Shown piece by piece: positions 9,818-18,133 of a stretch of 64,000 nucleotides of DNA. The position numbers and the translations under genes are program-made. Each line of letters begins with the position of its first letter. The stretch's first letter is position 1. This DNA comes from Bacillota bacterium (GTDB taxonomy: Bacteria; Bacillota; SHA-98; UBA4971). The stretch spans positions 1 through 64,000 of the forward strand of contig JAAYXB010000067.1 in assembly GCA_012516125.1 (NCBI GenBank), read 5' to 3'. A model generated the notes under the pieces. That model was given only the letters and a program-made list of their open reading frames with translations. It made no database searches and was not told where the DNA came from.

Positions 9818-10879
9818 TCAGGCGCCCCGACGTGGCGGGGGCGCTGTGGAGCTTCTCACGATAAGATTAGTTGCAAGGCGAAAACCTGGAGGAGGAAAAG
9901 CCATCCCGGACCGCCCTTCCTCCAACCGCTGCAACACCATCCTCGCCGCCGTTGCACCGAGGTCGTATCGCGCTTGCCGCACCGTGGTAAGCGGCGGATC
10001 AACGTGCGCCGCGCTGGGGATGTCGTCGAACCCGACCACAGACACATCCTGGGGGACGCGCATCCCCATAGCCTTGAGCATCTGCATCAGGCCGATGGCC
10101 ATGACATCGCTTGCCGCCACCACTCCCGTCGGCCGCATGTCCCGGGGCAGCATCATGAAGTACTCAGCAGCCCGCGCGCCACTATCGCTGGAAAAATCCC
10201 CTTCGAAGGTCAGAGCAGGGTCGTAAGCGATCCCCGCGTTCATGAGGGCGATCTTGTATCCTTCAAGCCGCTCCGCGCTCACTGTAGCGTGCGCGTGCCC
10301 GTTCAGCATGGCGATCCTCCTGTGTCCCAGCGAAAGAAGATGCTCGGTGGCGTTCTTGGCCCCGAGGACGTTGTCGGACGCCACGAACCCGATCCCATCC
10401 TGCGGCGGCGCCACATCGATGAGCACGCAGGGGACGTCGAGATCCCCGAGGGACCGGTACTGCGGGTCGTCGGTCCGGAGCCCCATCATGATGACCCCGT
10501 CCACCCGCCGTTCCTTGCACTTTCCGACGTATGACGCCCCGTCACACCGCCCGCTGTCGGATGGTCCACCGACGCCGTAGAGCACGAGGTCGTAGCCAGC
10601 AGCGCTCACCGTGTCCATAACACCCAGGATCACCTCGTACGCAAACGGGTCGCCGAACCCGGTCGCGCCCCTCCCAAGGACGAAAAGGCCGATGGTGTTG
10701 GTCTTCCTCGTAACAAGTCCCCGCGCGATCGCGTTGCGCCGATATCCCAGCTCCTGGGCCACGCGCTTGATCTTCGCGCGCGTCTCCTCACCGATATCGC
10801 GGTGATCGTTGAGCGCCCGCGAAACCGCCGTGGGGGAAACCCCTACGATCTTCGCGATGTCCTTAATCGTTACAGCCAT
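9818..10879 (-). CDS. LacI-family transcriptional repressor of the sugar operon
   Basis: DNA-binding regulator of about 353 aa. The N-terminal helix-turn-helix is TIKDIAKIVGVSPTAVSRAL (about 4-23) with the hinge-helix region NAIARGLVTRKTNTIGL, followed by a periplasmic-binding-protein-like sugar sensor ending in FDDIPSAAHVDPPLTTVRQ. The ATG ending at 10879 is chosen because GGGAGGT lies about 11 bases upstream; the frame stays open to 10954 without a better start. A short unordered tail (SSTAPPPRRGA) ends the protein. It is transcribed toward the GH65/ABC operon, and identical operator-like sites lie before it and in the GH65 upstream region, so it probably represses both. Confidence 0.92.
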   Translation of the reverse strand: MAVTIKDIAKIVGVSPTAVSRALNDHRDIGEETRAKIKRVAQELGYRRNAIARGLVTRKTNTIGLFVLGRGATGFGDPFAYEVILGVMDTVSAAGYDLVLYGVGGPSDSGRCDGASYVGKCKERRVDGVIMMGLRTDDPQYRSLGDLDVPCVLIDVAPPQDGIGFVASDNVLGAKNATEHLLSLGHRRIAMLNGHAHATVSAERLEGYKIALMNAGIAYDPALTFEGDFSSDSGARAAEYFMMLPRDMRPTGVVAASDVMAIGLMQMLKAMGMRVPQDVSVVGFDDIPSAAHVDPPLTTVRQARYDLGATAARMVLQRLEEGRSGMAFPPPGFRLATNLIVRSSTAPPPRRGA

Positions 10880-10972
10880 AGAACCCGAAAACCTCCCGGG
10901 GCCAGTTGCGATCACGGCCGCTTTGGACTGCACCGTGCCATCTGAATGGCTCACACGAACCCCGGATGTCTA

Positions 10973-10986
10973 CTTTAACGTTTCAG
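10973..10986 (+). promoter_or_regulatory. Putative LacI-family operator upstream of the repressor gene
   Basis: CTTTAACGTTTCAG lies about 95 bp upstream of the repressor start codon. It is the same 14-mer as at 9341 and nearly that at 9112, which suggests autoregulation. Confidence 0.65.
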
Positions 10987-11077
10987 ACCCTGGTTGGATA
11001 TTTCTACGTGTCCCAGGCGAATCCTCCTTTGACTTCCAAAAATAGTTCTCACATCACAAGTTGGTTATTGTATATTG

Positions 11078-11104
11078 CCTATATATAGGGTACATGATAT
11101 CATG
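11078..11104. promoter_or_regulatory. Two perfect palindromes ahead of vapBC (probable autoregulatory operator)
   Basis: CCTATATATAGG (11078-11089) and CATGATATCATG (11093-11104) are both perfect 12-bp palindromes with centres 15 bp apart, 18 bp before the antitoxin start. VapBC complexes usually bind such inverted repeats over their own promoter. The AT-rich TTGGTTATTGTATATTG just upstream could hold the promoter. Confidence 0.6.
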
Positions 11105-11122
11105 CAGTTGGAGGTGCTACCT

Positions 11123-11341
11123 ATGCAGCTCAACATATACGTTCCTAAAGAGAAGGCCACCTTGATAAGAACGCTTGAGCAAACGGCCAAACTGACGGGT
11201 CGACCCAAAAATGAGCTCATCATAGAGGCGCTTGAGCGGTATCTTCCCTCCACTGCCAAAGTCAGCCTTGGGCAGTTCCAGCTGGGCGAGGTAAGGGCAA
11301 TAGAGCGGGCAACGCTCTACGAAGGAAGGCTCAAGCCTTGA
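11123..11341 (+). CDS. VapB-like antitoxin (CopG/ribbon-helix-helix type)
   Basis: Small antitoxin of 72 aa. The N-terminus MQLNIYVPKEKATLIRTLEQ resembles a ribbon-helix-helix (beta strand, then helix), followed by TGRPKNELIIEALERYL. The ATG at 11123 follows GGAGGT; an upstream in-frame ATG at 11075 would run through the operator palindromes and is rejected. The C-terminal part (GEVRAIERATLYEGRL) probably wraps the toxin. Its stop overlaps the toxin start by four bases (TTGA), so the two are translationally coupled. Confidence 0.8.
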   Translation: MQLNIYVPKEKATLIRTLEQTAKLTGRPKNELIIEALERYLPSTAKVSLGQFQLGEVRAIERATLYEGRLKP

Positions 11342-11778
11342 TTCTCTTTGACACAAACGTTCTTGTATATGCAATTAACACCGATGCGCCCCAGCACCGC
11401 ACCTGCCGCGACCTGGTCGAGGCGGTCCAGGCCAGACAGGTGGATGGCGTGCTGGTGCCCCAGGTCCTCCTGGAGTTCTATGCCATCGTCACGGACCCGG
11501 GAAGGGTTGCACGGCCTCTCGACCCCGCCACCGCGTGGACGCAGGTGGAGGTCCTGCGGACCATCTTCCCAGTCCGCGACGCAGGCTCGAAAGCCCTCGA
11601 CCACCTCCGTGACCTGCTGAAAGACGCAAAGACAACAGGCGGCGATGTCTTTGACGCCTTCCTCGTCGCCCAGATGCGCGCCTGCAACATCTCGGCCATC
11701 TGCACCTGCAACGTACGCGACTTTGCCAGATTCGGAGGGATCATGGTACATTCCCCCGAAGACCTGGCACGACGGTGA
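11338..11778 (+). CDS. vapC: VapC-like PIN-domain toxin
   Basis: PIN-domain ribonuclease toxin of 146 aa. Acidic metal-binding positions are visible at D5 (LFDTNVLVYA), E46 (LLEFYAIV), D103/D106 (GGDVFDAFLV) and D128 (CNVRDF). It starts with TTG at 11338, overlapping the last codon and stop of the antitoxin, as is common for toxin genes translated from a coupled start. VapC toxins typically cut tRNA or rRNA; the target here cannot be predicted. Confidence 0.88.
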   Translation: MILFDTNVLVYAINTDAPQHRTCRDLVEAVQARQVDGVLVPQVLLEFYAIVTDPGRVARPLDPATAWTQVEVLRTIFPVRDAGSKALDHLRDLLKDAKTTGGDVFDAFLVAQMRACNISAICTCNVRDFARFGGIMVHSPEDLARR

Positions 11779-11877
11779 CTGGGACAGCTGCAACCTTGAG
11801 TACGCTTCACAGCCTGAAGGCTAACAGGCAGACAGAGAAGGCGCCGGGACGGCGCCTGAGGAGGTCATTACCTGAAA

Positions 11878-13692
11878 ATGGCTTCGACACACAACGAACT
11901 GGCATCGATCCTTCGACGCATCGATCATCGCGGCTACAAAGCATACCAGGACATCCGCGGGCAGTACAGGTTTCCCGGGTTCGACCTCTACGTGGACCAC
12001 GTCCAGGCGGACCCGTTCGCCCCGCCGAGCAGGTTCCGGGTCCGCATCCCGCAGAGTGTGGCGGGCTTTCCGGCGTGGTCCCTCGCAACGCCCACCCGTC
12101 GCGTCGCGCTCTCGGACTTCCTCACCCGCCGCTTCAGCGCCCTCGCCGCCGCCCTCTCGCGCGGCCGGGGCCAGGGACAGGGACAGGGACAGGGACAAGG
12201 ACAAGGACGCGACCGGGCACAAGGCTGGGAACAGGGCCGGGGCCAGGCGGCGGCTGCCGGGACCGGCAAGAGCGGTCGCATCTCCATGGCCCGCCCGGGC
12301 CAGGAGATCCTCGCCCGAAACTCCGTCCTCGTAGATGCCAACGGGGTCGAGGCACGGTTCACGGTGGGCCTGCCGGCCGCCGGGCGCACCATTCTTGGCG
12401 GCGTAGCCGAGGACCTCATCTGCGGAGCCGTCCCGAAGCTGGTCCGGGAGGCGCTGGTGTTCGCTTCCCTCTCCGCTACCGAGGCCGCCAGCCTCGAGCG
12501 GCACATCAGGGCCGCCGAGGATGCTGACGCCCTCCGCGCCGCGCTGCCCGGCCTCGGAATCGTAGCGTTCGTGGCTAACGGCGCCATACTTCCCCGGCGC
12601 AGCGGCGTGGACGAACGCCCCCTCGACCGCGGCAACGTGGTGCCGTTCGTGTCCCCGCCTTCCCTCGAGGTGGAGGTCACCCTCCCCAATCGCGGCGCCG
12701 TGCGCGGCATGGGAATCCCGCGCGGTGTAACCCTTATCGTGGGCGGCGGGTATCACGGCAAGTCCACGCTCCTTCGCGCCATAGAGCGCGGCGTGTACAA
12801 CCACATCCCGGGCGACGGCCGCGAGCTTGTAGTGACGTCCCCGTTCGCTGTCAAGATCCGCGCCGAGGACGGGCGCGCCGTGACCGAGGACGACATCAGC
12901 TTCTTCATCACGAACCTTCCTTTCGGCGCCGACACACGCCGCTTCTCCACGGAGAACGCGAGCGGCAGCACCTCCCAGGCCGCGAACATCGTGGAGGCCA
13001 TCGAGGCCGGAGCGAAGGTCCTGCTGGTCGATGAAGACACGTCGGCGACGAACTTCATGATCCGCGACCGCCGCATGCAGGCGCTGGTCGCCAAGGACCG
13101 GGAGCCCATCACCCCCTTCATCGACCGCGTGCGCAGCCTCGCGGACGACGGCATCTCCACGGTGCTGGTCCTGGGCGGGTCAGGGGACTATCTCGACGTT
13201 GCGGACACCGTGATCATGATGGACGAATACAGGCCCGTAGACGTGACGGCGCGCGCCCGCGAGGTTGCCGCGCGCTTCCCGACCGGGCGCAGGTTCGAGG
13301 GGGGCAACGAGCGCCTCCGCGTGGCGCGCAGAGTGCCGGTGTCGCTTGGGTTCGCGAGGGTCGGCGACCGTCGCTCCACGAAGACGAAGGCGCGCGGAAC
13401 CGACGCCATCGTGCTCGGCCACGAAGAGATCGACCTTCGCAACGTAGAACAGGTGGCGGACCCGGGGCAGACGAGGTTCATCGCGGACGCCCTCCGCTAC
13501 CTGGAGGCGCGCCTCCTGGACGGCAAGGCGACAATCCCGGAGCTTATCGAAAGGCTCGAGCGCGAAGTCGAGGCGCACGGGATGGACGTGGTGGCGCCAT
13601 ACGTCCACGGCGACTACTGCCTCGCCCGGCCCATCGAGATCGCAGCGGCTCTAAACAGGTTGAGGACCATCGAGGTTAGAGCCGCTCGATAG
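11878..13692 (+). CDS. Predicted ATPase of the ABC class (COG3044 type)
   Basis: A 604-aa cytoplasmic ATPase with no membrane segments. N-terminal family-specific region IDHRGYKAYQDIRGQYRF; Walker A GGGYHGKSTLL (about 289-299); signature-like SGSTSQAANIVEAIEAG; Walker B KVLLVDEDTSATNFM (about 380-395); then RVRSLADDGISTVLVLGGSG. The cellular role of the family is unknown. Residues about 97-125 are a GQGQGQ-type insert encoded by repeats of GGACAG, absent from the conserved core. GAGGAGGT lies 12 bases before the ATG, a slightly long spacing. It follows vapBC by 100 bp and ends before a strong hairpin. Confidence 0.88.
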   Translation: MASTHNELASILRRIDHRGYKAYQDIRGQYRFPGFDLYVDHVQADPFAPPSRFRVRIPQSVAGFPAWSLATPTRRVALSDFLTRRFSALAAALSRGRGQGQGQGQGQGQGRDRAQGWEQGRGQAAAAGTGKSGRISMARPGQEILARNSVLVDANGVEARFTVGLPAAGRTILGGVAEDLICGAVPKLVREALVFASLSATEAASLERHIRAAEDADALRAALPGLGIVAFVANGAILPRRSGVDERPLDRGNVVPFVSPPSLEVEVTLPNRGAVRGMGIPRGVTLIVGGGYHGKSTLLRAIERGVYNHIPGDGRELVVTSPFAVKIRAEDGRAVTEDDISFFITNLPFGADTRRFSTENASGSTSQAANIVEAIEAGAKVLLVDEDTSATNFMIRDRRMQALVAKDREPITPFIDRVRSLADDGISTVLVLGGSGDYLDVADTVIMMDEYRPVDVTARAREVAARFPTGRRFEGGNERLRVARRVPVSLGFARVGDRRSTKTKARGTDAIVLGHEEIDLRNVEQVADPGQTRFIADALRYLEARLLDGKATIPELIERLEREVEAHGMDVVAPYVHGDYCLARPIEIAAALNRLRTIEVRAAR

Positions 13693-13731
13693 AAGCGGCA
13701 GCGTGAGAAATGCGGGCAATAAGACGGTGAG

Positions 13732-13778
13732 TAAGACGCGGCAGGTGGTCCACTGCGCATGGACCTTGCCGCGTCTTA
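13732..13778 (+). terminator. Hairpin downstream of the ABC-class ATPase
   Basis: TAAGACGCGGCA (13732-13743) pairs with TGCCGCGTCTTA (13767-13778), with additional GGTCC/GGACC pairing inside. The 12-bp outer stem is perfect. There is no run of T, so termination is inferred. Confidence 0.5.
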
Positions 13779-13810
13779 CTTCGCGTTCCAGGGCTATTCA
13801 CGGTAGCAAG

Positions 13811-13935
13811 CACAGTGGCGATGCAGAAACACCTTTCAGTTTGGGACAGGTCGCCAGTGACTCAAAGAAAGAGTGCAACATCGGCAGCCCACCAGATCGT
13901 GGGAACCCAGGAGGACCTAGCAAACCCTCACTTAG
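13811..13935 (-). repeat. Dispersed inverted-repeat element, copy 2 (short, degenerate)
   Basis: A 125-bp relative of the complete copy at 24630-24755, in reverse orientation. The shared core is GTGACTCAAAGA-AGAGTGCAAC, the right end is CCTCACTTAG, and the left end CACAGTGGCGATGCA is a degenerate form of the terminal repeat. The right terminus supplies the stop codon (TAA within GCTAAG) of the neighbouring VapC-like gene on the minus strand. Confidence 0.7.
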
Positions 13936-14348
13936 CTGGAGTCCCTTGGTAACCACAACACCCGTAGAGAGCCTTCGTCTTCCAGGCGGGCGAACTCGGG
14001 ATCGCCCGTCACTAGCACAGCCCCCAGTTCCTGCGCCAGTGACGCGCCGAAGCAGTCAGCAAAGGATAGTCCCCCTCTTGCCTTCAGTCTGGCTGCAGCC
14101 TTTACTCGCTCCCAGGAAGCTCCCATTACCTTCACTTTGGCCGTTTCGAACACTCTAGTCTCAAAGTCCAGCGCGGCGTGCTCACCAGCCTCCCGCCACA
14201 GGATGTAGAACACCTCACCAAGGTTTACGACGCTGACGAATATCTCGGTGTCCTCCTCGGTAATGAGATCCTCCACTTCCTGGGAGCCAGGTTCGTCTTG
14301 CAGAAAGGCCAGAAGAGCGTAGCTGTCCAGGACATATCTTCTAGACAC
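13932..14348 (-). CDS. vapC: PIN-domain toxin (VapC family)
   Basis: PIN-domain ribonuclease toxin, 138 aa, with acidic residues D8 (YVLDSYALLAFL), E45 (NLGEVFYIL), D98 (LSFADCF) and D116 (VTGDPEF) at the expected spacing. It starts with GTG and overlaps the upstream AbrB-type antitoxin by 8 bases. The last codon and stop (AGC TAA) lie in the terminal inverted repeat of the dispersed element, so element insertion may have shortened or replaced the original C-terminus. All catalytic positions are intact, so activity is plausible. Confidence 0.87.
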   Translation of the reverse strand: MSRRYVLDSYALLAFLQDEPGSQEVEDLITEEDTEIFVSVVNLGEVFYILWREAGEHAALDFETRVFETAKVKVMGASWERVKAAARLKARGGLSFADCFGASLAQELGAVLVTGDPEFARLEDEGSLRVLWLPRDSS

Positions 14349-14589
14349 GCTTCTTCTCCTCTCTGGCCCGTTCCGCGTGGCGCTCTCGGAGTAGGGCGCC
14401 CACCAGGTCCTTCTTCTCCTTGAAAGCCCCTCGTAGCCCCAGCAACGGGTGTCGCTCCAACGGCTCCAGTATTATCGTGCCGCCCTTGTCTCGCACAAGA
14501 AAGCGGTCGCCTTGCCTCAAGTTATACTTGCGCCTTATCTTGACCGGGATGACTATCTGCCCTTTTCTTGAGATGGTGATGACGGTCAG
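14341..14589 (-). CDS. AbrB/SpoVT-type antitoxin with probable CTG start
   Basis: An 82-aa swapped-hairpin AbrB-type antitoxin. The frame reads TVITISRKGQIVIPVKIRRK, then LRQGDRFLVRDKGGTIILE, and a basic C-terminus ending EEKKRV. Between the upstream in-frame stop (TAA at 14629-14631) and the conserved ITISRKGQIVIP motif there is no ATG, GTG or TTG. The only sensible start is CTG at 14587-14589, seven bases after a strong AGGGAGGG (14597-14604). It overlaps the PIN toxin gene by 8 bases. An AbrB antitoxin beside a PIN toxin is a common pair. Confidence 0.8.
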   Translation of the reverse strand: MTVITISRKGQIVIPVKIRRKYNLRQGDRFLVRDKGGTIILEPLERHPLLGLRGAFKEKKDLVGALLRERHAERAREEKKRV

Positions 14590-14731
14590 GGGTCGTCCCT
14601 CCCTCTTTGTCTTACTTCTCGTGTCGTCTTACTGGAGTTAGTGTAAGCCAGAGGGACTGACAAAGTCAAGAGAAAACGGTGTCAAGAGGCAACGTTCCAC
14701 GACAAGCGAACCCCGACGGTAACAGGCTTGC

Positions 14732-16285
14732 TCAGGGTATCTTCAGGACGTCCCCCGGATAGATGAGATCTGGATTCACTATGTTGTTTGTGGCGGCTAT
14801 TGCGTCCACGGTAGTACCGAAGCGCTGGGCGATGGACCAGAGGCTGTCGCCGGGCTGCACGATGTAGGTGCGGCCCCCGCCCCCAGGGGCGTCCTTGGGA
14901 CCAGGCGACCCAGGGCTCCACAGCCCTCCGCCTGAACCGCCGGCGGGACCACCGCCGGGACCACCGCCGGGCCCGCTCAATGGACCGCCGGGACCGCCCC
15001 ATGAACCCCCGGGACTGCCCCATGGACCGCCGCCAGCACCGCCACCAGGCCCGGCGCCGGGAGAAGCAGCCCCCGTGCCGCCACCCGTCCCGCCGCCCGT
15101 GCCGGGTCCAGACCCAGGGCCGGGGCCAGACCCGGGACCGAGGCCGGACCCGGACCCCGGTCGCGAGCTGTGCGGTCCACCCTGCTGCCCGCCTGTTCCA
15201 GAGCCCACACCCGCGCCCACTGGTTGGGGTGCGCCTTCGCCGCCCGCCTTCCCCATGGACGGCCACGACTCCACCGGCCCTGCGATGACGATGACCGGCG
15301 TGCCCACGTCCACCAGGCCGTAGAGTTCCTCAACGTCTTCGTTGTACATCCTGACGCAGCCGTTGGAGACCGCCTGACCGATCAGCTCCGGGCGGTTGGT
15401 GCCGTGGATACCGTGCATTTGATAGGTGAACGCCATCCACCGGGTGCCGAGGCCGCCCCCCGGGTACATGATCTTCTCCAGGATCCTATGGGTCCCCACG
15501 GGCGTTGGAGTCGAGGGTTTGCCGACGGCCACGGGGTATCGCCGCACGAGGCGGTCGCCCTCGTATAGGCCGAGAGCGCGCTCCCCCACGCTGATGACTA
15601 TGGTCCGGTCCGGCGCGCCCGGCGCCGCGCCTGCCGCGGACGCGGTCTCCATGTCAGCTCGGGCAACGCTCCGCATGGCTTCGCCGCGCCCCCGCTTGAG
15701 CACTGATCCTTGTTCCGTCTCTGCGCCTGACCCTGGCCCTGCCCATGTCCCTGGCCCTGTCCCTGGAGCCACTCCTGGCCCTAACCCTGGCACCGGCCCT
15801 GGCCCTGGCTCTGACTCTGGCTCTGGCTCTGGCTCTGGCTGCGACCCTGACCCCGGCTCCGGCCCTGGCGTCGCAGGTGTACCCGTCAGAAGCCCACCCG
15901 GTAGAGACCCACTCAGCGGAGGCCCACCCGGCGCAGGCCCGCCCGCCGGCGGCGGGCCCGGTGGAAACCCGCCTGGTGAAGACCCGCCCGGCGGGAACTC
16001 ATCCGGCGGCTCTTCCGCCGCGCCAGTCCCTTCCATCAAAACCGCAGGGTAGCCTTGCGGGTCAACCTCCCCATACAGTAGCTTCAGCGTCGCACAGTCC
16101 AGGATGCCCGTCACCTCGAGCCCGCATTCCCGCTGAAATGCTCTCACGGCGTCCTCCGTCCTGGACACGAACACACCCTCAGGCCCGCCGGGGTCGAACC
16201 CCAGCTTCGCCAGCATCTCCTGGGCGTCCGCAATGAACGGACCCGAGTCGCCACGCTTGAACGCCACCGGCCGCCTTATCGCCAT
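14732..16285 (-). CDS. L,D-transpeptidase with peptidoglycan-binding and LysM domains
   Basis: Cell-wall enzyme of about 517 aa. Order: PG_binding_1 domain (about 10-75, FKRGDSGPFIADAQEMLAKL...AVRAFQRECGL); Pro/Gly-rich linker (PEPEPEPESEPGPGPVPG); YkuD catalytic domain (about 225-335) with HGIHGTN and the active-site Cys in SNGCVRMYN (about 302); a second Gly/Pro/Ser linker; and a LysM domain at the C-terminus (TYIVQPGDSLWSIAQRFGTT). YkuD enzymes make 3-3 cross-links or attach proteins to peptidoglycan. No signal peptide is visible at the chosen ATG (16285) or in the longer open frame to 16429, so the export route is unclear. Both linkers are made of expanded short DNA repeats. Confidence 0.9.
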   Translation of the reverse strand: MAIRRPVAFKRGDSGPFIADAQEMLAKLGFDPGGPEGVFVSRTEDAVRAFQRECGLEVTGILDCATLKLLYGEVDPQGYPAVLMEGTGAAEEPPDEFPPGGSSPGGFPPGPPPAGGPAPGGPPLSGSLPGGLLTGTPATPGPEPGSGSQPEPEPEPESEPGPGPVPGLGPGVAPGTGPGTWAGPGSGAETEQGSVLKRGRGEAMRSVARADMETASAAGAAPGAPDRTIVISVGERALGLYEGDRLVRRYPVAVGKPSTPTPVGTHRILEKIMYPGGGLGTRWMAFTYQMHGIHGTNRPELIGQAVSNGCVRMYNEDVEELYGLVDVGTPVIVIAGPVESWPSMGKAGGEGAPQPVGAGVGSGTGGQQGGPHSSRPGSGSGLGPGSGPGPGSGPGTGGGTGGGTGAASPGAGPGGGAGGGPWGSPGGSWGGPGGPLSGPGGGPGGGPAGGSGGGLWSPGSPGPKDAPGGGGRTYIVQPGDSLWSIAQRFGTTVDAIAATNNIVNPDLIYPGDVLKIP

Positions 16286-16775
16286 AGTCCAACGCCACCC
16301 CCTCGCCTGGCCTCGCCTCGACCCTATCATATGCGGACGCCTCCCTGCCTGCGCCCGGCCAGGCGCTGGCTCGTCCCACCCGAAGCCGGGGCAAGCTGGG
16401 CAATCGCACCATCGCCCTGCACGAGGCAAAGCCGTGGCCGCTCGAGTTTGATGCCCAGCAAGGCACAGCTGCGGCGGCCCAAGTTTGACGACCGGTCAGG
16501 CCCAGCCACGGCGACGCGTCGATCAAAGAGGAGTTGCGTCAGGCAAGAAGAAGCACTATACTTGGGATACAACCGGTTGCACCCTGCACGCCGTCCGGTG
16601 GAACGATGCAGGTTGCCAGTCCGGTCGCCGGTCCGGTTGCCGACCCGGCCGTCGGTTCGGTTGCCCATCTGGCCGCCGGTCTGGTTGCTGACGCGGCTGT
16701 CGGTCTCGTCGCCGGTCCGGTCGCCGGTCGGGCCGTGTCGGCCGGCACCAGAGTGAAGCCGAGGGGGATGACGAA
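16286..16775. other. Divergent upstream region with low-complexity tract
   Basis: Lies between the L,D-transpeptidase (minus) and the second LacI gene (plus). 16612-16740 is a degenerate repeat built on CCGGTTGCCG/CCGGTCGCCG units. The only clear signals are the promoter and operator at 16534-16581 described separately; no gene is seen. Confidence 0.5.
16534..16581 (+). promoter_or_regulatory. Sigma-A-type promoter with overlapping LacI operator
   Basis: TTGCGT (16534-16539), a 17-bp spacer, then TATACT (16557-16562). Six bases further lies TACAACCGGTTGCA (16568-16581), whose inner CAACCGGTTG is a perfect palindrome with central CG, as in LacI-family operators. A repressor bound there would cover the start site. 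The promoter points at the LacI-type gene starting about 195 bp downstream. Confidence 0.7.
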
Positions 16776-17813
16776 GTGCCCGTCACCATGCAGGATCTGG
16801 CTCAGTGGCTGAAGATTTCGAAGTCAACCGTGTCGAGGGCGCTCGCAGGCGACCCGCGCGTGAGCAGCGAGACGCGCGCGCGAGTCCAGCATCTCGCGCG
16901 CGAGCTCAACTACCATCCACACTCCGCGGCAAGCGGTCTTGCGCGGCGCCGCACCAACGTCATCGGCCTCGTCATCCCGTTCGCGCCGCGTTCCCTCTCC
17001 GACCCGTTCTTCCTGGAGTTCGTAGGCGGCATAGGAGACTACGCGATCACCAAAGGATTCTCGATCCTGCTATCGAGCCCGAGGGCGTCCCAGGACGAGC
17101 CCTCAGGCAACACCACGTTCACGAAGATCGTAAGCTCTCGCCGCGTGGACGGGCTCATCCTCACGGAGCCGAGGATCGCCGACGAGCGCGTGGACTTCCT
17201 GAAGGAACGCGACATCCCGTTCGTGTTCCTGGGCAACCCCGGTCGCAACAGCGACATATGCTGGGTAGACGGTGACAACCAAGCCGGTGTGGAAATGGCC
17301 GTGGACCATCTCGTCGGCCTCGGGCACAGGGACATAGCGTGCATCGCAGGCCCGCCGGACCAGACCGCCACGTTCCGGAGGCTCGAAGGATACCGTGCGG
17401 CGCTCCAGCGCCACGGCATTCCGTACGACGAGTCGCGCATCGCGCAAGGAGACTTCGCCGAACCCGGCGGATACCGCGCAATGATGGACATCCTCGACCG
17501 AAACCCCGGCATTACCGCGGTCTTCGCCTGCAACGACATGATGGCCATAGGCGCCATAAACGCCGCGAGGCAGCGCGGCCTCAGGGTGCCCCAGGAGATC
17601 TCGGTGGTGGGGTTCGACGGCATTGCCCTCGGCGCCTACGTCACCCCGGCGCTCACCACGGTCACGCAGCCCATCTACCGCCTGGGCCAGGCCGCGGCTG
17701 AGCTACTCATCAAGCTCGTCGAAAGGCAGACCCCGACCGAACGGCACGTGCTGTTCCCGCTCACCCTGACGGTGCGAGAGTCCAGTGCCAGGAGACAAGG
17801 GTTCGCCGAATGA
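16776..17813 (+). CDS. LacI-family transcriptional regulator
   Basis: Second LacI-family regulator in the window, 345 aa. Helix-turn-helix VTMQDLAQWLKISKSTVSRA (about 3-22), hinge region HSAASGLARRRTNVIGL, then a sugar-binding-type effector domain with the typical end VVGFDGIALGAYVTPALTTV. The start is GTG with GAGGGGG eight bases before it. A promoter and palindromic operator upstream suggest autoregulation. No transporter or sugar enzyme is adjacent, so the effector and regulon are unknown. Confidence 0.92.
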   Translation: MPVTMQDLAQWLKISKSTVSRALAGDPRVSSETRARVQHLARELNYHPHSAASGLARRRTNVIGLVIPFAPRSLSDPFFLEFVGGIGDYAITKGFSILLSSPRASQDEPSGNTTFTKIVSSRRVDGLILTEPRIADERVDFLKERDIPFVFLGNPGRNSDICWVDGDNQAGVEMAVDHLVGLGHRDIACIAGPPDQTATFRRLEGYRAALQRHGIPYDESRIAQGDFAEPGGYRAMMDILDRNPGITAVFACNDMMAIGAINAARQRGLRVPQEISVVGFDGIALGAYVTPALTTVTQPIYRLGQAAAELLIKLVERQTPTERHVLFPLTLTVRESSARRQGFAE

Positions 17814-18133
17814 AGCCTTCGCGTACTCCGGACGGCACGGCGGTGGCGGTGCCGGTGGCAGCCGCTTCTGCGACTCCGCCCACCTGCCGGCCCCGCCAGT
17901 GCCGCAGGCGCACCTGTTAGTCTGCCCACCTGTCGACCAGACCGGTGCCACAGGCGCCTCCGCAAGCCCGTCCGCCTGACGATGGTACCGACTGACAGTA
18001 CCGCCCGATGGTACCGGTCAATGACACCGGGGCCGCGGCCGCCACCGCAGGTCCGCCCACTCGCCAAGTCCCCCCGCCCGCTCGGCGGCAGTGCCGCCGC
18101 AATGTGCCGCCACCGACGCCCCCGGCCGTTTCC
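17814..18133. other. Intergenic low-complexity stretch
   Basis: GC-rich, degenerate repeats (CCGCC and CACCTGTxxG-like units) between convergent genes. I see no gene and no convincing terminator. Confidence 0.4.
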
